Of a stretch of DNA of 64,000 nucleotides, positions 43,528 to 57,240 are shown piece after piece. A program made the position numbers and the translations under genes. Within the stretch, counting starts at the first letter, position 1. Each line of letters starts with the position of its first letter. Source of the DNA: Pelobates cultripes. Lineage: Eukaryota > Chordata > Amphibia > Anura > Pelobatidae. Location: NCBI GenBank assembly GCA_933207985.1, contig OW240913.1, positions 98,119,265-98,183,264 on the forward strand, in the 5' to 3' direction. The notes beneath the pieces were generated by a model, which saw only the letters and a list, made by a program, of their open reading frames with translations, was not told the origin of the DNA and searched no databases.

Positions 43528-43930
43528 TTAAGGGGACCTGTCACTTTCCAAGATTTTTAATATATATTTTACTCATCCCCTATTTATTGCAAATATATGT
43601 GTGTATGGTCTGAAAATAGCATGAATGTAGAAATACACACTAATGCATTTCCAAGTATCCTAGAATTAGAGTGTCTCTAACCAAGACGATTTTTAAAATA
43701 TGCCACTTCTGTCATGGAGTAAAGATAGTCAAAGAGGAAAAAGCAGAAGCTGTCATTTTTTTTCCCTCATTTACATTGTGTGCCTTGTCTGTGCCTGGGC
43801 TGATCTGGATTGTGATAACACTTGCTAAATTTTCCATATATATTTTTCATAAGAAAATAATTTAACATAAGTGATGGATGATTTTCAGTGTTGTAGTGTA
43901 ATTTACAGATAGATGACAGTTCCTCTTTAA
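43528..43930. mobile_element. T2-type MITE with TTAA ends
   Basis: Starts TTAAGGGGACCTGTCAC and ends GATGACAGTTCCTCTTTAA (reverse complement TTAAAGAGGAACTGTCATC), giving about 16 of 19 matching terminal positions and TTAA on both sides. 403 bp, non-coding. Confidence 0.75.
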
Positions 43931-46325
43931 AGACAAAGAAAACAAAACAACAGATCACTATTACCTATAGATGGGATAAAAAATATTCCAAAAATATTTA
44001 TTTAGAATTGCAAACCATCCTGAAGACCAAATCTTCACATAAGCTTTCCAAGTAGAAGATGCAACACAATATTGCAGTATACTGATCACCCGCATCCAAA
44101 TATTTTCTGGACATGGCATCTCTTCCAAACTCACCATAGGACTGAGCATCCAAATATAATGAAACTGAAATCAAGAAAGGAAGTTGGCAATATTATATTT
44201 CATTCTATGGATATATTTTTAATTGAGCCCTAATTGAAAGCATAACATTTAGATAAAATTGATATAAAATCGCTTGACCTTTTGAGTAAGCCATTACTGT
44301 GTAATACTGAAATTTAGAACTCAATGACTAGAACCAATCTCAGAAAAAGATATAAAGCGTTTTATAAAATTAAGAGACATTCGAAAATCATTATGCCACA
44401 TTCTAATTCAAATGTATAAAATTGTGTTTTGCAACTAAAACTACCAAATACATCATTATACAGATGAAGATCAGAATTAAACATCATATTCCATTGTTCA
44501 GCTTCAACCCATTTAAGTAGTTCCAAACTTTCCCATTATCCTTAAATGTTTTGTCAACCACGTAAAGTGACATTCCTCTTTTTATTACTTCCATAGCCAA
44601 AGAAGACATCTAAAGAACACCCAACCTGTCCTTAAAGGACCGGCAAGTAAGCCATTGCTTATCCTTTACAGGCTTCATGTTTAAAAACATAATTTGTTTA
44701 GCTTAAGAAAATTTTAGTAAATACATTATATACTCTTGACATTGAATCATATTTGTTGTGTAAATATTTCAGGGTCATGCATAGACACTTTCTCTCAGCT
44801 GCATGAGGACTGTGAATCAGGATTTTGCACGACAAATGATTTCCAAAGAATTACACAGGATAAATAATTAGACAAGCTAACACATCAAACATGCATCCAA
44901 AAATGGTGTACACAATTTAAACTTAAATTTGGCACATGCTAACTTTCTAAAAATAATTAACATAAAAAAGTAATGAAACACACCGTGATAAGGAATCTTG
45001 ATATATAATATTAAATATAAAAATCTAATATAAGTTTAGTCTTAGGGTAAACCAAGTTTGAAGCAGACTTAAATGTTGCAAAACAAATATATAACATGAA
45101 CTTGAAGCACAACAACAACAGCAGCATTAATTTATTATCCACATGTAAGTATTTAACCTGTAAAAGACTTGCCCTGGAATTAATAACATACCTAATATTA
45201 CTTTACAAAGTACACTGCTGGATAACTAACATTGGCCCTAAAACAAACAGTTGCAAAACAAACAAACAGAGCAAAAATTAATAGCAATATATATCACATG
45301 TTAAATGTCTCACAAACATCAGAAAATAAATAAATAAAAGATCAACTGGCCACATACAGTCCTAGTCAACCCATTCCTTCAAATAAACAAACAAACAGAA
45401 AAAAAAGATAATTTGCATAAGTTCTGGAGAGGGGCCGTAATGAGTTTGCATGGAAGAAAATAAACAGAGAATTCCTAAACGCCATTGTGAACAGTCTGAC
45501 ACAATTGCATTTCCAAACACCAGCATGGATGAGACCCTTGAGCTCACCTTCACTGTATATAGGTTTGTTTTTGAGGACAATAAGATATATAATGAGCTTG
45601 AGAAACTCACAGACATCTGACCCACAGAAGAAAGATTCCAGGCACTAGTCCAAAATTAAGAATGAAGGTGTAGAAAAAAATTCTAAATCTAATTTTGTCT
45701 ACATGGATAGGATCCAAACCCTCCTGGTCAACTAAAAGAAAGTGTAACTCCTGCACCTTAAAATGTCAATATATTATTAACCCTACTTACCATCACGTGA
45801 TATGCAACACATTTTACGTGAGCATTTATTTGTTAATTTAAGTATCAGTTTAAGAGGTGCAATGTAATGCATTTATCTTTTCTTGGCCCATTGGTTACAC
45901 AATTTATTGCAGAAAACAAACTAAAGTTGGTGGATACCATACAGAAAAAAAAATATTGTGTTTCAATACTGGCTTAGATCACCTTAAAAATATGTCATTC
46001 TGTATGCCACTATATGCCATTACACAAACTAAGCCAATAGATGCCCAAAAGGCAAATTAGGTTTTATTCACCAAAGGTGAGTGATGGTGAACTGAAAATC
46101 AAATTGCAAAATTCAAGTGAAGAATGCAAAGCGGTGATTATAACTGAGTACAGTTGAGTTGTACCCACTATGAGAGCTCAGTCTGTGGTGATTCCTCTTG
46201 GGGAGAAGATGGATTCATTTTATTGTGAAGTATTTTTTTTTTCTTTGTTTGTTTATTTTAAAGAGTTTTGCCAGTTGTTCTGGATTTTATTTTGACTTTT
46301 TTTTCCAGGCTAAATATAAAAAGAA
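43931..46325. other. AT-rich sequence, no gene recognised
   Basis: Several frames of 60-90 codons exist on both strands but none shows domains, codon structure or splice context that would support a gene. Confidence 0.5.
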
Positions 46326-46336
46326 TCAAAAGAAAG

Positions 46337-46470
46337 ACTTCATAGGTGTAGGTATATATATTTTTTATATATATAATAAAGTAAAAATTATACTATCATA
46401 GGTGTAGGTATAATTTTTACTTTATTATATTTAATATATAATATATTATACCTACACCTATGAAGTCTTA
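46337..46470. repeat. AT-rich foldback around TCATAGGTGTAGGTATA
   Basis: AGACTTCATAGGTGTAGGTATA (46336-46357) is inverted at 46448-46469 (TATACCTACACCTATGAAGTCT). A third partial copy (ATCATAGGTGTAGGTATAATTTTTACTTTATTATA) lies between and is itself inverted against 46368-46394. Nested inverted repeat, possibly a rearranged foldback element. Confidence 0.8.
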
Positions 46471-48790
46471 TTATATTTTAGTGGTAGTGGTTAGGGGATT
46501 GGGAGCCCCTAGCAACCTTGGGGGTGGTGAAGGGGAGAAGGATATGTCCCTATTTGGCAGGGGGTGGGCTAAAGCATATCCACTGCCCCATTGTTTAATT
46601 AATTAGAGCTGTCAATGGATGGGATTGAGAGGGGGACACTAGGTCACCTCCCATGATTATTGTAACTACACCCAATTGGTTTTCCCCAACAAACTAGGTC
46701 TTCCCCACTAAATATTATAATATCACCCAGCTACTAGCCATGAGTGGGGGCAGAGGGTTGGACTGTGGTCTGTCCACCTACACCTGTCACATAGTTATTT
46801 AAAAGTCCCCCAACCAGATGGCCATAGGTGGGAGCGCAGCATGCTGCTCATTATTTCAAGTTAGTAGACATGCCTATTGCAGGTGTGAACAGAGGGAGGT
46901 TTTAAACCTCTTTTATGTTAATTGTGCTTTTAATATGGAGTCCTAATAGGCTTTTATTTACACTATTTAATGTTGTGCCTGGCTTGTGAGCACTGGTCAG
47001 CCACAACATAATTAACCCTCTCACTGCTGAGGCTTTTAACTTTTTGCCTGCTGTCTACTTAGTGTTACCAGGGTCAAATAGTTTAGATATTTGTTTAAAT
47101 CCTGGCCCTTTTAAGCATTTGAACCAGATTTCAGCCATCTGACGGCGTTCTGAACTGCTGAAATCTGGACAAAGTTCAGGCCAATTTGGGCCCTGAATTA
47201 CAAAATCTGAACATTGTTAAATAGTGTGAACAACATCCAGATTTTACAGTCCCAATGACCCCATACACAACCGGCTGGTTGTGCCCCATTCGTTACAGGG
47301 CTTAGCAACGCTGTTAGTGGCTTATCCCTACACATCAATCAATTTATTGTCTATCACCTTTTCTTTATGAACCCAAAGACAGAACTCTGAATCACAAATC
47401 AAATGAAATGGTTCATCCATTACCTGTTTTGTTTGTTTTATGATTTGTCCCTATAGCATTTTGTAGTTTGATATTTCAAATAAAGCGTCAATCGCCAAAA
47501 ATTCTGCACAAGTCTACTTATTAGGCATTCATAAGATGATACACAATACAGTCGATATTGTCACAGCCTTCAAACTGTCTGCTAATTATTTCATTTTTTT
47601 ATTCACTGTACTTTTTTATAGTCACATAGATTTCATGTGTCTATGTTCGATATTCTTTTTGTTTTGCATTCTGTTATAAAATTGCTAATGCAAAAAAAAA
47701 TTATAAAAAATTGCTACAGCAATACATCTACACAGATTTAATTCTATACCTAAGTCAAAGGATTTAGAAAGTATACTCAAAGGAGCCAATAATAACAAAA
47801 GCAGCAAGTGTGATTTGCTGGACTAAGAAAAAAACATATCCGACAAAATAAGCATAATAAACAAAATATTATAATACAAATATGTTCTAGTCTACTGGAA
47901 ATGGTATTGCAGCAAAGTAAAAGTTATTAAAAGTCTTCAATATATATTGTAGCATTTAATGGTAAAATTTTATTTATTTATATGGAGTATAAAGGTAGAC
48001 GACCAAGAGATATAGTGCTAGAAATATTTTTACAAGTGTGACTATGTTACTAATGTTTATTGAAATCACAAAAACTTAAATCAAGGGTTGCTCAATTCAA
48101 TCACATTGAACCGTTCATTTCACATTTAATTCAATGACCAATTGATGTCAACAATCCCAGTGAATTCAATGGGAAATTAAATGGAACAGCTCACTCAATA
48201 ATATTGGTTCCTTCAGTTTTGTTGCAGAGCTATAACCTCTGAGTCATCACTGTAGATTTCGTATTTGACATAGACATCAGATTATATCAATGTATTTTCT
48301 CTTTCTTTCCCTTGGTTCATTTTATGGAAATTGTGGCAGTTGTGAAAGAGTTACAATTCAAAAGATGTTTTTTTATGGACAGAAGAAGATGGCTCAATGA
48401 GTACTAAAAGCCTTTCTATACTCACAGTATCCACAAAGCATAAAAAAGCCAGCTTAAGCCAGATTGAATTAATCTTTAAAAAACAATATTGATACAAACT
48501 GACTGTTAAGCTTTGCATTTATTTATTTATTTATAAAATATTTTACCAGGGTGGATTTGCTTCTTGGTAGCTGTCTAAGAGAACTATGATAAAAATATCA
48601 CTGCCAGTTCATTGCAAATAGTTAAATACAAAATAAAGATATATTTGAAAACTGACCCCAAGATTACAAAAAGAAGCTGTTCTTGTTCCATCTTGTTGGT
48701 TTTAAGTATGGCGCAAATCTAATGTAATAAGCGCTTAACCCCTTTCATAAAGGGAGTTGTTTTTTTATATGTTCCCCTATATGAAAGTAT
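46471..48790. other. Mixed-composition sequence with unclassified old repeats
   Basis: 46480-47300 is less AT-rich and may be a diverged dispersed repeat: inverted ATCTGGTTGGGGGACTTTT-like pieces and a foldback around CAGATTTCAGCCATCTGACGGCG / GCTGAAATCTG at 47129-47167. No gene recognised. 47470-48790 is AT-rich. Confidence 0.45.
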
Positions 48791-48793
48791 GGG

Positions 48794-48939
48794 ATAGGGC
48801 TGGCTTCCCTAAACTCGGACCCTCCATATCTTGCCACATTACAACTCCCTTGATTCTCAGCCTATTTCATTCATAGATTCATGGGAGTTGTAGTTCAGCA
48901 ACATCTGAAGGGCCGGAGTTTGGGGAAGCCTGTGCTAGG
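48794..48939. mobile_element. Foldback MITE with GGGAGTTGTAGTTCAGCAACAT core
   Basis: The ends TAGGGCTGGCTTCCCTAAACTC and GAGTTTGGGGAAGCCTGTGCTA are inverted. Inside, ACAACTCCCTTGATTCT faces ATTCATGGGAGTTGTAGTTC. This is a familiar hAT-type non-autonomous repeat of lower tetrapods; the assignment is from recall of the pattern. Confidence 0.7.
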
Positions 48940-50303
48940 GGGTCCCCATTATCCTATCTGTCAATTGCCTCCAATCTTAACTTCATTATCAGATACATGC
49001 CCAGTTTTTTTTACTACTAAACAGTTGCAATGAGGTACTCAGTATTTATGGTAAAAGCCACAAATTTCAACTGCAGATGTCCTCCCCCCAGAGAAAAAGT
49101 AATTTTTTTTTTTTTTCTTACCAAATTAACTTTTTCAAAATATACCCACATAGCCTCATCTTTGGCATATGGGGAAAAAAATCATGAAAAACAAAATACC
49201 TATAGTACTCTACACTCTGTGTTCATAACAAATACCTCACCCCACATATAAAAGCTTAGCCTGCCTTATAGTTTATCGCGTACGTAAGGTGTCTACACTT
49301 TTTAATATATTTATTCTTAGTTATACCTCCTTTTCTCACAAAGAAGTTTCCTTATTGGACATACTCTGAGTAGGTACTTAATTCAGCCAATGAGAGATCA
49401 GATTGAGTTGAGTTGATGATGTGACTCAACCCACCACAATCACTATCTTCTAATTCGTCTCTTTCCTCCTAAGTATAGCTTTTATATAGTGGATAACCCT
49501 CAGCACTTTAGATGTGGACTACATATCCCATGATGCTTGGCCAGCATTATGGGTGTAATATACTATGCAATGTACTATACAGTTAAGAAGAGGACAGTGA
49601 TTGACACATCGATTTCTCTTTTGCTAAGCTACACTGTTTATCTTCTAATCACAAAAGGCATTTTGTGAAAAGGGAGGCATTATTAAAGGGTCAGATAGGC
49701 TTCAGACAGCTACAAAACCTTTTTCTTAGCAAAACTAAAGAGATTTGAACAGGGAGAAGAACCACAGCCCAACTGTGGACCTATACTATTGATAATAGTC
49801 CATTACATTTTTTTTTTAAAACAATGTTTGGCATGAACTTTGAGTTGCTCTTGCAAAACACTCACCATTTAACATTAGAGAAATAAATGTACATACTTCA
49901 ATTTGATTCACGAAATTGTTGTATTTGTCAGTAGAAATTCAGTCAAATGAATTGAGATTGAACAAAATTTTGGGTGATCAGCAATTAGTCTGAAATGCTG
50001 AATTCCAATGAATTGTGAAACAAACAAAATGGACAATGGATGAACTGTTAGTCTCGTTTTTTCATTTTAAGTTCCATCAGTGGTGCAAAAAAACACAAAA
50101 GATGACTCATGTACAAAAGATGATTGGAGATTAAGTTTCTTCACAGATCAAATAAGAAGTGACCAGTTAAAAAAAATCCATATAATATGACCAGTAGAAC
50201 CTCCCCAAAAAATATAGATATATTGCCTGTTTACATCTAAAAGGCAACAGCGCATCTTTTTCGGAAATCAAATCCATACAAAATAAGCAGTATAAACAAA
50301 AAA

Positions 50304-50355
<52 letters not shown>

Positions 50356-51455
50356 TCTGAAGTACACCGACTTTCCAATTTCCGCATCCTTTTGATTTGT
50401 TCAAAACATTTTTCCTCAAATGATTGTATGGACAGAATTTATCAAACCAAAACACCACATTGAGGAATTCCAAATCACCTAAAGCAATTTTTTTTCCGAG
50501 GAAAACATTTCAACAAACCATGCACAAGTCTAATAATCAGCTGTCTTTGAATAGTGAGACTTTTGGTGGAGGTGATTTAATAGTTAACCCCTTCTAGATA
50601 GACCTTGCTGTTTATTGTATATAACAGACATTTTATACATTTCTTCTTTTATGTAAATACATTGTTGTGTATTCACTTGCATTGTTGTGGTTATATTCTT
50701 GTTCCCAGTTTGACTGTTAACTTCATTTTATGGCATCACTTAGATGCATATACTTGTAGATCGTTTATGATTCGCTTACTAGTACAATTATTTGTGGGAA
50801 CGAATCAGTTCTCCATTTTTATGACATTAGGCAAGTGGTAAATGTAGTTAACTATGTAATCAAGATGTACTGGTATATGTATATTGTTCATCATCATGAT
50901 GCTCGGAGTGAGCATCTATACAACTGTGTCAATTTGTATTTGCCAATTTCCATGGCCAACACAAGGCATTGAGAGCCATGGGTCCATATATGGTGCTTAT
51001 TGTGCTCAGCTCAGTAAATCCCCAGCGCAAGATGGTTCTAGCACCATATTTTTCTGGCATGCTTACCTATTCATAAAGCCCAGCAATATTGCCTTAATTC
51101 ATCTACCCAATTTATCACTTCATAGTTACATCCCTTCCCAGCATTATCCTCCACAGTGGATATCCTCCAAGCCACACATTGTTATTGTACATCTCACACC
51201 AGACACATAACCCCCCAGCGCTTCTCCCCCACAGCCATATATCCAACGGTGCAGCTCATGCTCCAGTCACATGTCCTATACTGCATTCCCCCGCAGCCAC
51301 ATGCCCCAAGTTGCATCTCCCCACAGCATATCCCTCATAATGTATCTCCCCAGCTAGATATCTCCAAACAGATACAGTGTACATATCCTCCAGCCTTATC
51401 CATATAAATATGGACTTTCACTAAGCATATTAGAAACTTAAACTACACTGCATAA

Positions 51456-51493
<38 letters not shown>

Positions 51494-52244
51494 CTTCAAT
51501 TATTTATTTTGGGGATTCAGGGAACTTTTTCTAGCTAACACTTTGTGGTGCTCAGATGGTGATGCTATCAGTTTGATGCCTCTTGGCTCAGTGAAGGTCA
51601 TAGAGACTGCTCCATTTTAATTATCTATCTAATATTCCAATAATTCACATACACTATACTGCCATACAATCACTCTATACCCCCGATACACACTACACAC
51701 ACACTATTCCCCCTATACACACAGTGCATCCCTATACACATTCACTATAACCTGGACACATACTATATCCTAGGACCTTGAGGTTGTCAGCCATCCTGTG
51801 TCTTTCGTCACAAGTCACAATTAAATCAGAAACTGGTTTACAGACTTCTCAATTGTAGTGAAGTGTTTAAAAGGTTGTTTTACTAACATACATTAGATGC
51901 AAATAATACAATAAATATACTGTAATGAACGACCCGGGACTATAGTCAATCATGAACAGAAATCCCATTAACCAAGTTTGACATTTGATAAATCTAGTTC
52001 AATTCAATAGAACTTGGTTTGTAGCCAGTGAAATAAAAAACAAAACCCTCCTTATTCCCTAAAGAACAAACATAATAACAATGAAGCACTGTATAAAAAT
52101 ACGGACTTTCCACCAGTCCATGAACTAAGTAAGCTTTATAGTTCAAATAAAATCTAGATACTGATATACACTGATATTATATCTGCTGCATAGTATTATT
52201 ATTTAAAACCCTATGTTAACATAGAAATTTTCAAGATCAACCTC
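48940..52244. other. AT-rich sequence, no gene recognised
   Basis: Contains a short hAT-type fragment (49505-49556, GTGGACTACATATCCCATGATGC) and TA tracts at 50305-50350 and 51460-51490. The CA-rich, proline-biased stretch 51100-51410 gives frames without domain structure. Confidence 0.5.
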
Positions 52245-52249
52245 AAACC

Positions 52250-52370
52250 CTCATAGATTGTAAACTCATTTGAGCAGGGCTTTTTTTCGCTTTCAAATAT
52301 CCCCATTGTACAAATTGTAAAGCCCTGCAGAATATATAGGTGCCATATAAATACTTATAATAATTATAGT
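52250..52370 (+). repeat. L2-type LINE/SINE 3' tail
   Basis: TGTAAACTCATTTGAGCAGGGC...CCCATTGTACAAATTGTAAAGC...CAGAATATATAGGTGCCATATAAATA followed by an ATAATAATT tail. It matches the standard 3' end of L2-group retroposons in orientation and order. Confidence 0.75.
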
Positions 52371-53386
52371 CTAGTCCGCATGTCAATGCAATAAAAAGTT
52401 CTGCCTCCACCCATAAAACATAGAAATTACCTATTGAATTAATCATTTTATATTCTGCCCCCCAAAAAAATATTTGACATCTAACAGGAAAGAGCGTGTC
52501 TTTATTTATCTTGAATAATACTATACATGCTGTACGTAGGTGAACTGTTTATAATAAAAATGTATAGGATAAAATTCCTTCCAAAGCAAATTGATATATT
52601 CATAATAAATGGATTTTAAATTGTAAAGCAAATCATATAAAAAAATGAATGAAAAACAACAAGTTCAGTTAGATTTGATTTAATACATATATCTTTCTGA
52701 TGACATTATGCAAGTGATTGAAGATGCTATCTTATATCAATGTCACAGCAACATCCTCGGATTGAATTAAGAAGACCTCTGTTACATAAACTGTATCCAG
52801 CCTGATGAACCTCATTTAAAGCAATTTGATAAAATTATTTACATAGAATCCATTTAGAGTAGCAATTTAAAAATATATGCTACTTATATAATAGATACTA
52901 ATAAGTAAATATATAAATATAGTATGTGTATATATATACATACATACATGTTTATACACACTATAAGCCTTCTTGACATTGCTTTCTCAGTGAGACCATA
53001 GAGTTATTTGATTGGCACATGGTTGCATAATACACAATACTAGGAGAATCATTTGATTGGACAAAATAGTTATCAAGCCTGATGACCGAACTAGACTACT
53101 AAGCAGACGCTGTCAAAGACGAAGGGCTAAAAATTAGACATTAAATCAACCCCCAAAGTGTTCTGTTATGTTTCCTGGATAGTGAGTTAGTAAACAATAT
53201 ACAAAAGTAAATGGCCCATTGCACTCAGGGAGGACGAAGCCTTTATTTATTGGCAGTTCTACACTGAGAAAGGAATCACAAGTACCTCAGAATGTATCAG
53301 AAAAATGATGGACATAGGCAACATAATCTCATTAAAAAGGAAAGTTTTCAATTGCAATGTTTCAGCTATCAAAAAACTTTGACTCC
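52371..53386. other. AT-rich sequence ending in a weak Penelope-like end
   Basis: 53351-53390 (minus strand GTCAAAGTTTTTTGATAGCTGAAACATTGC) resembles a decayed hammerhead-type PLE string; stem II is not recognisable. The rest shows nothing identifiable. Confidence 0.35.
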
Positions 53387-53466
53387 TTAACCCCTTAAGG
53401 ACCAAACTTCTGGAATGAAAGGGAATCATGACATGTCACACATGTCATGTGTCCTTAAGGGGTTAA
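53387..53466. mobile_element. Miniature 80-bp foldback MITE, copy 2
   Basis: TTAACCCCTTAAGGACC...GTGTCCTTAAGGGGTTAA; inverse of the copy at 12206-12286. Followed by a partial third GGACCACATC/CTCCTTAAGGACC stretch. Confidence 0.8.
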
Positions 53467-54219
53467 GGACCACATCTACAACTCCTTAAGGACCACATCC
53501 ACAACCCTTACAATTGTGTCCCTATAAACCCTATGCCATCATAAGATGGTTTGCTTATTTTGCATTTGTAGCTTTACTCAGCCCTGTGTTAATTAAATGA
53601 GTGAGGTATTTAAATGTAATATAGTTGTTTTTTTTTAAAATGCTGTCTGGTTATAACATATACTTGCATAAGTTATCCAATTTATTTATTTACATAATTC
53701 ATCCAATTTATCCAATACTCTTTATATTAAGGCATTGTAATAGTCAGAATGTTGTAATTTTATAGGGACTATCTGCTTCCAAATACACCCCTTCTATTTC
53801 ACTAGCATGCTTCAATCATTTCTGTTTAGAGATTTAGAAAATGTCTGATATGGGGCAAAGAGTAACCCATTTAACCCCTTAGTCAGTGCTGTATTCAGGA
53901 GTGATTGCATAACTAATATTTTTATTGATTGCATTATTAATAATGCTAAATATAAAATTAAATGGTTAGCTTTTAAATGTGGTTGTAGGTTGACATAATT
54001 TGATCAGTCAAAAAAGTAGTAAATACATTTTCACAAATTTAAGTATTGATATCACATTCCTAATTTGACAATACCAACAAGATGATTAACACTTTGAAAA
54101 TATTAAATTAGTAAGTATTAACTAGTAAAGTATTATATAAAATTTCTGAGAGAACCTATGCCAAATGCATATCAGCCTACCAGCCTACCTATTATATGGT
54201 TCCTAGGGGGAGCTTTGCC

Positions 54220-54500
54220 AGTGATGTCCTTAACGGGTCAGTCTGTCCAGAAAAGATTTGCCCTCTGCAAGGGCATTTGGCCATCTCCCAACCTATAAGA
54301 CCATGCAGAGAGTGCTGCTGAAGCACTCTCTGCATGATCTTAGCGCTCATTTATAGTGGCAAGCATGTAATGATGTTCATGCTGTGCTGCCTGAGGACAG
54401 TTCCCTGGTGTCCATGGATGCAGGACACCAGGGAACCAATTGGGACAGCAGGGAAGGATCCTGGAATTGGGACTGTCCTGCTGAAATTGAGACTGTTGGA
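54220..54500. repeat. Repeat with serial perfect hairpins
   Basis: ATGCAGAGAGTGCT-GCTGA-AGCACTCTCTGCAT (54303-54336) and GGTTCCCTGGTGTCC-type foldback (TTCCCTGGTGTCC, 54399-54411, against GGACACCAGGGAA, 54423-54435). Probably part of a non-autonomous element whose ends I cannot fix. Confidence 0.65.
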
Positions 54501-55585
54501 AGGTCTGTATTAATATCAATCTTCAAAAAAGAAATGTGCTGAATGTCTTGTGCAAATGAGATACAGACAATAGTAATTTCAGTCTTGTTTGGGACTCATC
54601 ATTAAGGTGTAGCTGTTGCCACTCTGAACAAAGTGAGTTCTCAGTACATCAAGGGGGGCTCTTTACCTCCCAACAAGTGAATGCATAAGCATAAACAAAA
54701 CAAAACAAAATGTAGCCCCAATTGCCTTATTTACATTGCTCTTTGCTTTATGCTTTTTGTCCGCCCAACAAAAACAAATTTCTCAGCCACTGCATTATTC
54801 CACTACTCCACTTTTCACAAAAGAGATACTCAACTCATCATTTGCTTTATAAAGTGGAGGAATGGATCTAAACACCATCACAATACTATAAAAAATATTT
54901 GCAATCTATAATAGCTGTTTGAAATTCCTTCTATAATGCCATCAGATTCCTTATAGTCCATATGTAAGTTAAAAAAAGACTAATTCTATGCTATGTGGAA
55001 TATTAAAAAGATAAGCATGCTGTATAATTTTTACAATTTTTGCCATCAAGAATTCTGTAAATGTTGAATGAATAATTGAAAAAAAAAATACAATTGTTAA
55101 CATTTACATAATTAAATGATTAGCTACCTTGAACAACAATCAACATACCAAACAAATACCATATCTTTCTAAAAGAACTGAGTAGTAAAGGTATGTATAC
55201 AGCCATTCTAATCACATTGTATACATAGGCAGCAGAAATCAGACACCAGTTTAGTACCATATAAAAATTAGATATTTTTTTTAATTCCAATTTAAAAATC
55301 AAACCAAGAACAAAAAAGTTTATTACATATAGTTACATTACATTATTCACATGTTCAGCCTATCTCCACTTGAGAAATCTGCTTTTTGTACATTGCCTGT
55401 ACATTATCAAGACAAAGACATAAACTAGCAGCACAAAGTACACATATTATTTAACGATAGTACAAATATGGAGGTGCCCAGCAAATGTAAGAGTGGGAAA
55501 AATTTAACACTGCAATTACATGGTATATTTAATTCCAATTACAGTTCCCTGTTTTTATACAGGCAGCATATTTAGAATAATGTAT
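54501..55585. other. AT-rich sequence, no gene recognised
   Basis: No supported feature. Confidence 0.5.
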
Positions 55586-55953
55586 TTAAAGGGAAACTCC
55601 AAGCACTGTAACCACTGCAGTTTGCTGTAGTGGTTATGGTCCAAGTAGTGCCATGGCAGCCCACATTACAAGTAGTTAAGCCATTTTAGAAACAGGAGCT
55701 TCCATTAGTTCTACTGAGCTGAGTCTTGCAATGAAGGGCTAGCTCATTGGTTGAGTGCATCAACTGATTGCTTAGCTCAGAGAGTTAGAGAGAGAGCTTC
55801 TAGCCCTCTATCATCAGTAGTGGGGGCAGGGAACAGGACTCAGTGGCCATTACGCAAGAAGTCAAACTGTTCTAAAACAATAGGCGAAGGGGGTACCAGG
55901 GTATGTGTCTGGCAACATAACCTCTACAACGAGGGCTTGAATTGTTCCTCTAA
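55586..55953. mobile_element. Probable T2-type MITE
   Basis: TTAAAGGGAAACTCCAAGCACTGTAACCACT start, with an internal ACCACTGCAGTTTGCTGTAGTGGT hairpin. The right end GAATTGTTCCTCTAA near 55953 resembles the inverted terminus (TTAGAGGAACAATTC). The right boundary is tentative. Confidence 0.55.
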
Positions 55954-56599
55954 TATTTTGTGCTTACAGTTTGAGAATTTAACTTTCCAAAAACAAGTTC
56001 CGATATTGACACATCTCCATTAGAAATGTATTTCTAAAACTTTATTGAGATTACACTACTTCTGTTTGTTCTAAAATTGATATTTGACTTTCTGTGCTAT
56101 TTGTACCTAATCACATTTTGTTCTCATTTTAAAAGATTGTACGTTACTTGTTACCATAAAACACAGGTCCTGGAGATTTATGTCTTTATTTGAATTTGCA
56201 TTTCATATCTATTTTAAGTGTTGAGTAATTATCTAATTAGTATGAAAAGGACAAACTACCTAAAACAAATTGAAAAATAAAATATATCACAGTAATACAT
56301 TGATGATAAAGCAAAATTATAGCATTTTATATAAATTGATGCACACGTGATATTTAAATCTATTAAAGGGTCACTTATGTGTGTGGCTGGATTATTTTGA
56401 GACTAATTGGTCTCAATTTTCTAAATCCATCTTGGACTGGAAAATAAACATTGCCAATATCCCTTATCTGCAAGTATACAGTTGAAAAAAAATCTGCAAT
56501 CACAAATCTGTCTCTGATCTCCATTCACTGCTACCTGGTACTAGATATTATGTGGTTAATATCCTTACATATAAAGCATAAATATTAATCACATACAAC

Positions 56600-57207
56600 C
56601 TATGTTACACTTCAAAAGCTTTATTCAACATGAAACAGAGCTATGTGCTTCTGTGGAAACTCAACACAGTCAATCAATCAATACAATACAATACAATACA
56701 ATGAAAGGAAAAAATAAAGTGCAATATGGTCTCTTGTTTTAAGAAAATATGTAACATTTGGAAAGAACGGTCAATTAAAGTGAGGAGGACTCAATTTCTT
56801 CACTTTGGGCCGAGAGAGGGGTGTGGCTTTGGACTTATCAATTTTCTACTTTGTATTTAAACAAGTGTGTTGGAGGGGGAAGGGACACGATGCATTGACA
56901 AAGGGATTACCCCAAAATCTTTGTTGTATGTCCTTCAAATAAATGGTAGTTGCACTCTGTTTTGTGCACACAGTAACTGTTTGTGCAGTCTCTATTTCTT
57001 TCTATTTTGCTTTGTGGATCTATATGTACTGCCTGAGCCACAGTAGGGGGGCTTTATGCTGCATACTGAGTACTGTTTTGTTTTTTCTTATGGATTTTTT
57101 TCTGGAGTTTCCCCCAGTTCCTCATATTCTTTCTTTTTTTTGTGGGGCCACCAATGCCTGGTGAACTTGGTACAATTGCAAAAAATAAAAATAAAAAAAT
57201 AAATAAA

Positions 57208-57235
<28 letters not shown>
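56600..57235 (+). mobile_element. Possible solitary Penelope-like end
   Basis: 56893-56930 reads CATTGACAAAGGGATTACCCCAAAATCTTTGTTG, resembling the PLE hammerhead string with stem II GGG-ATTA-CCC. It is followed by AAATAAATGG and ends near a TA tract (57210-57235). No RT sequence. Weak. The (ACAAT)n microsatellite at 56679-56702 is separate. Confidence 0.35.

Positions 57236-57240
<5 letters not shown>

Noticed and set aside
51156..51407. Histidine/proline-rich frame as a small gene
   Set aside because: Degenerate CCCCACAGC/CATAT-type repeats explain the bias; no start context, partner or domain.
53351..53390. Additional hammerhead motif
   Set aside because: Only GCTGAAACATTGC is convincing; stem II and core are missing, so it is noted only in a spacer entry.
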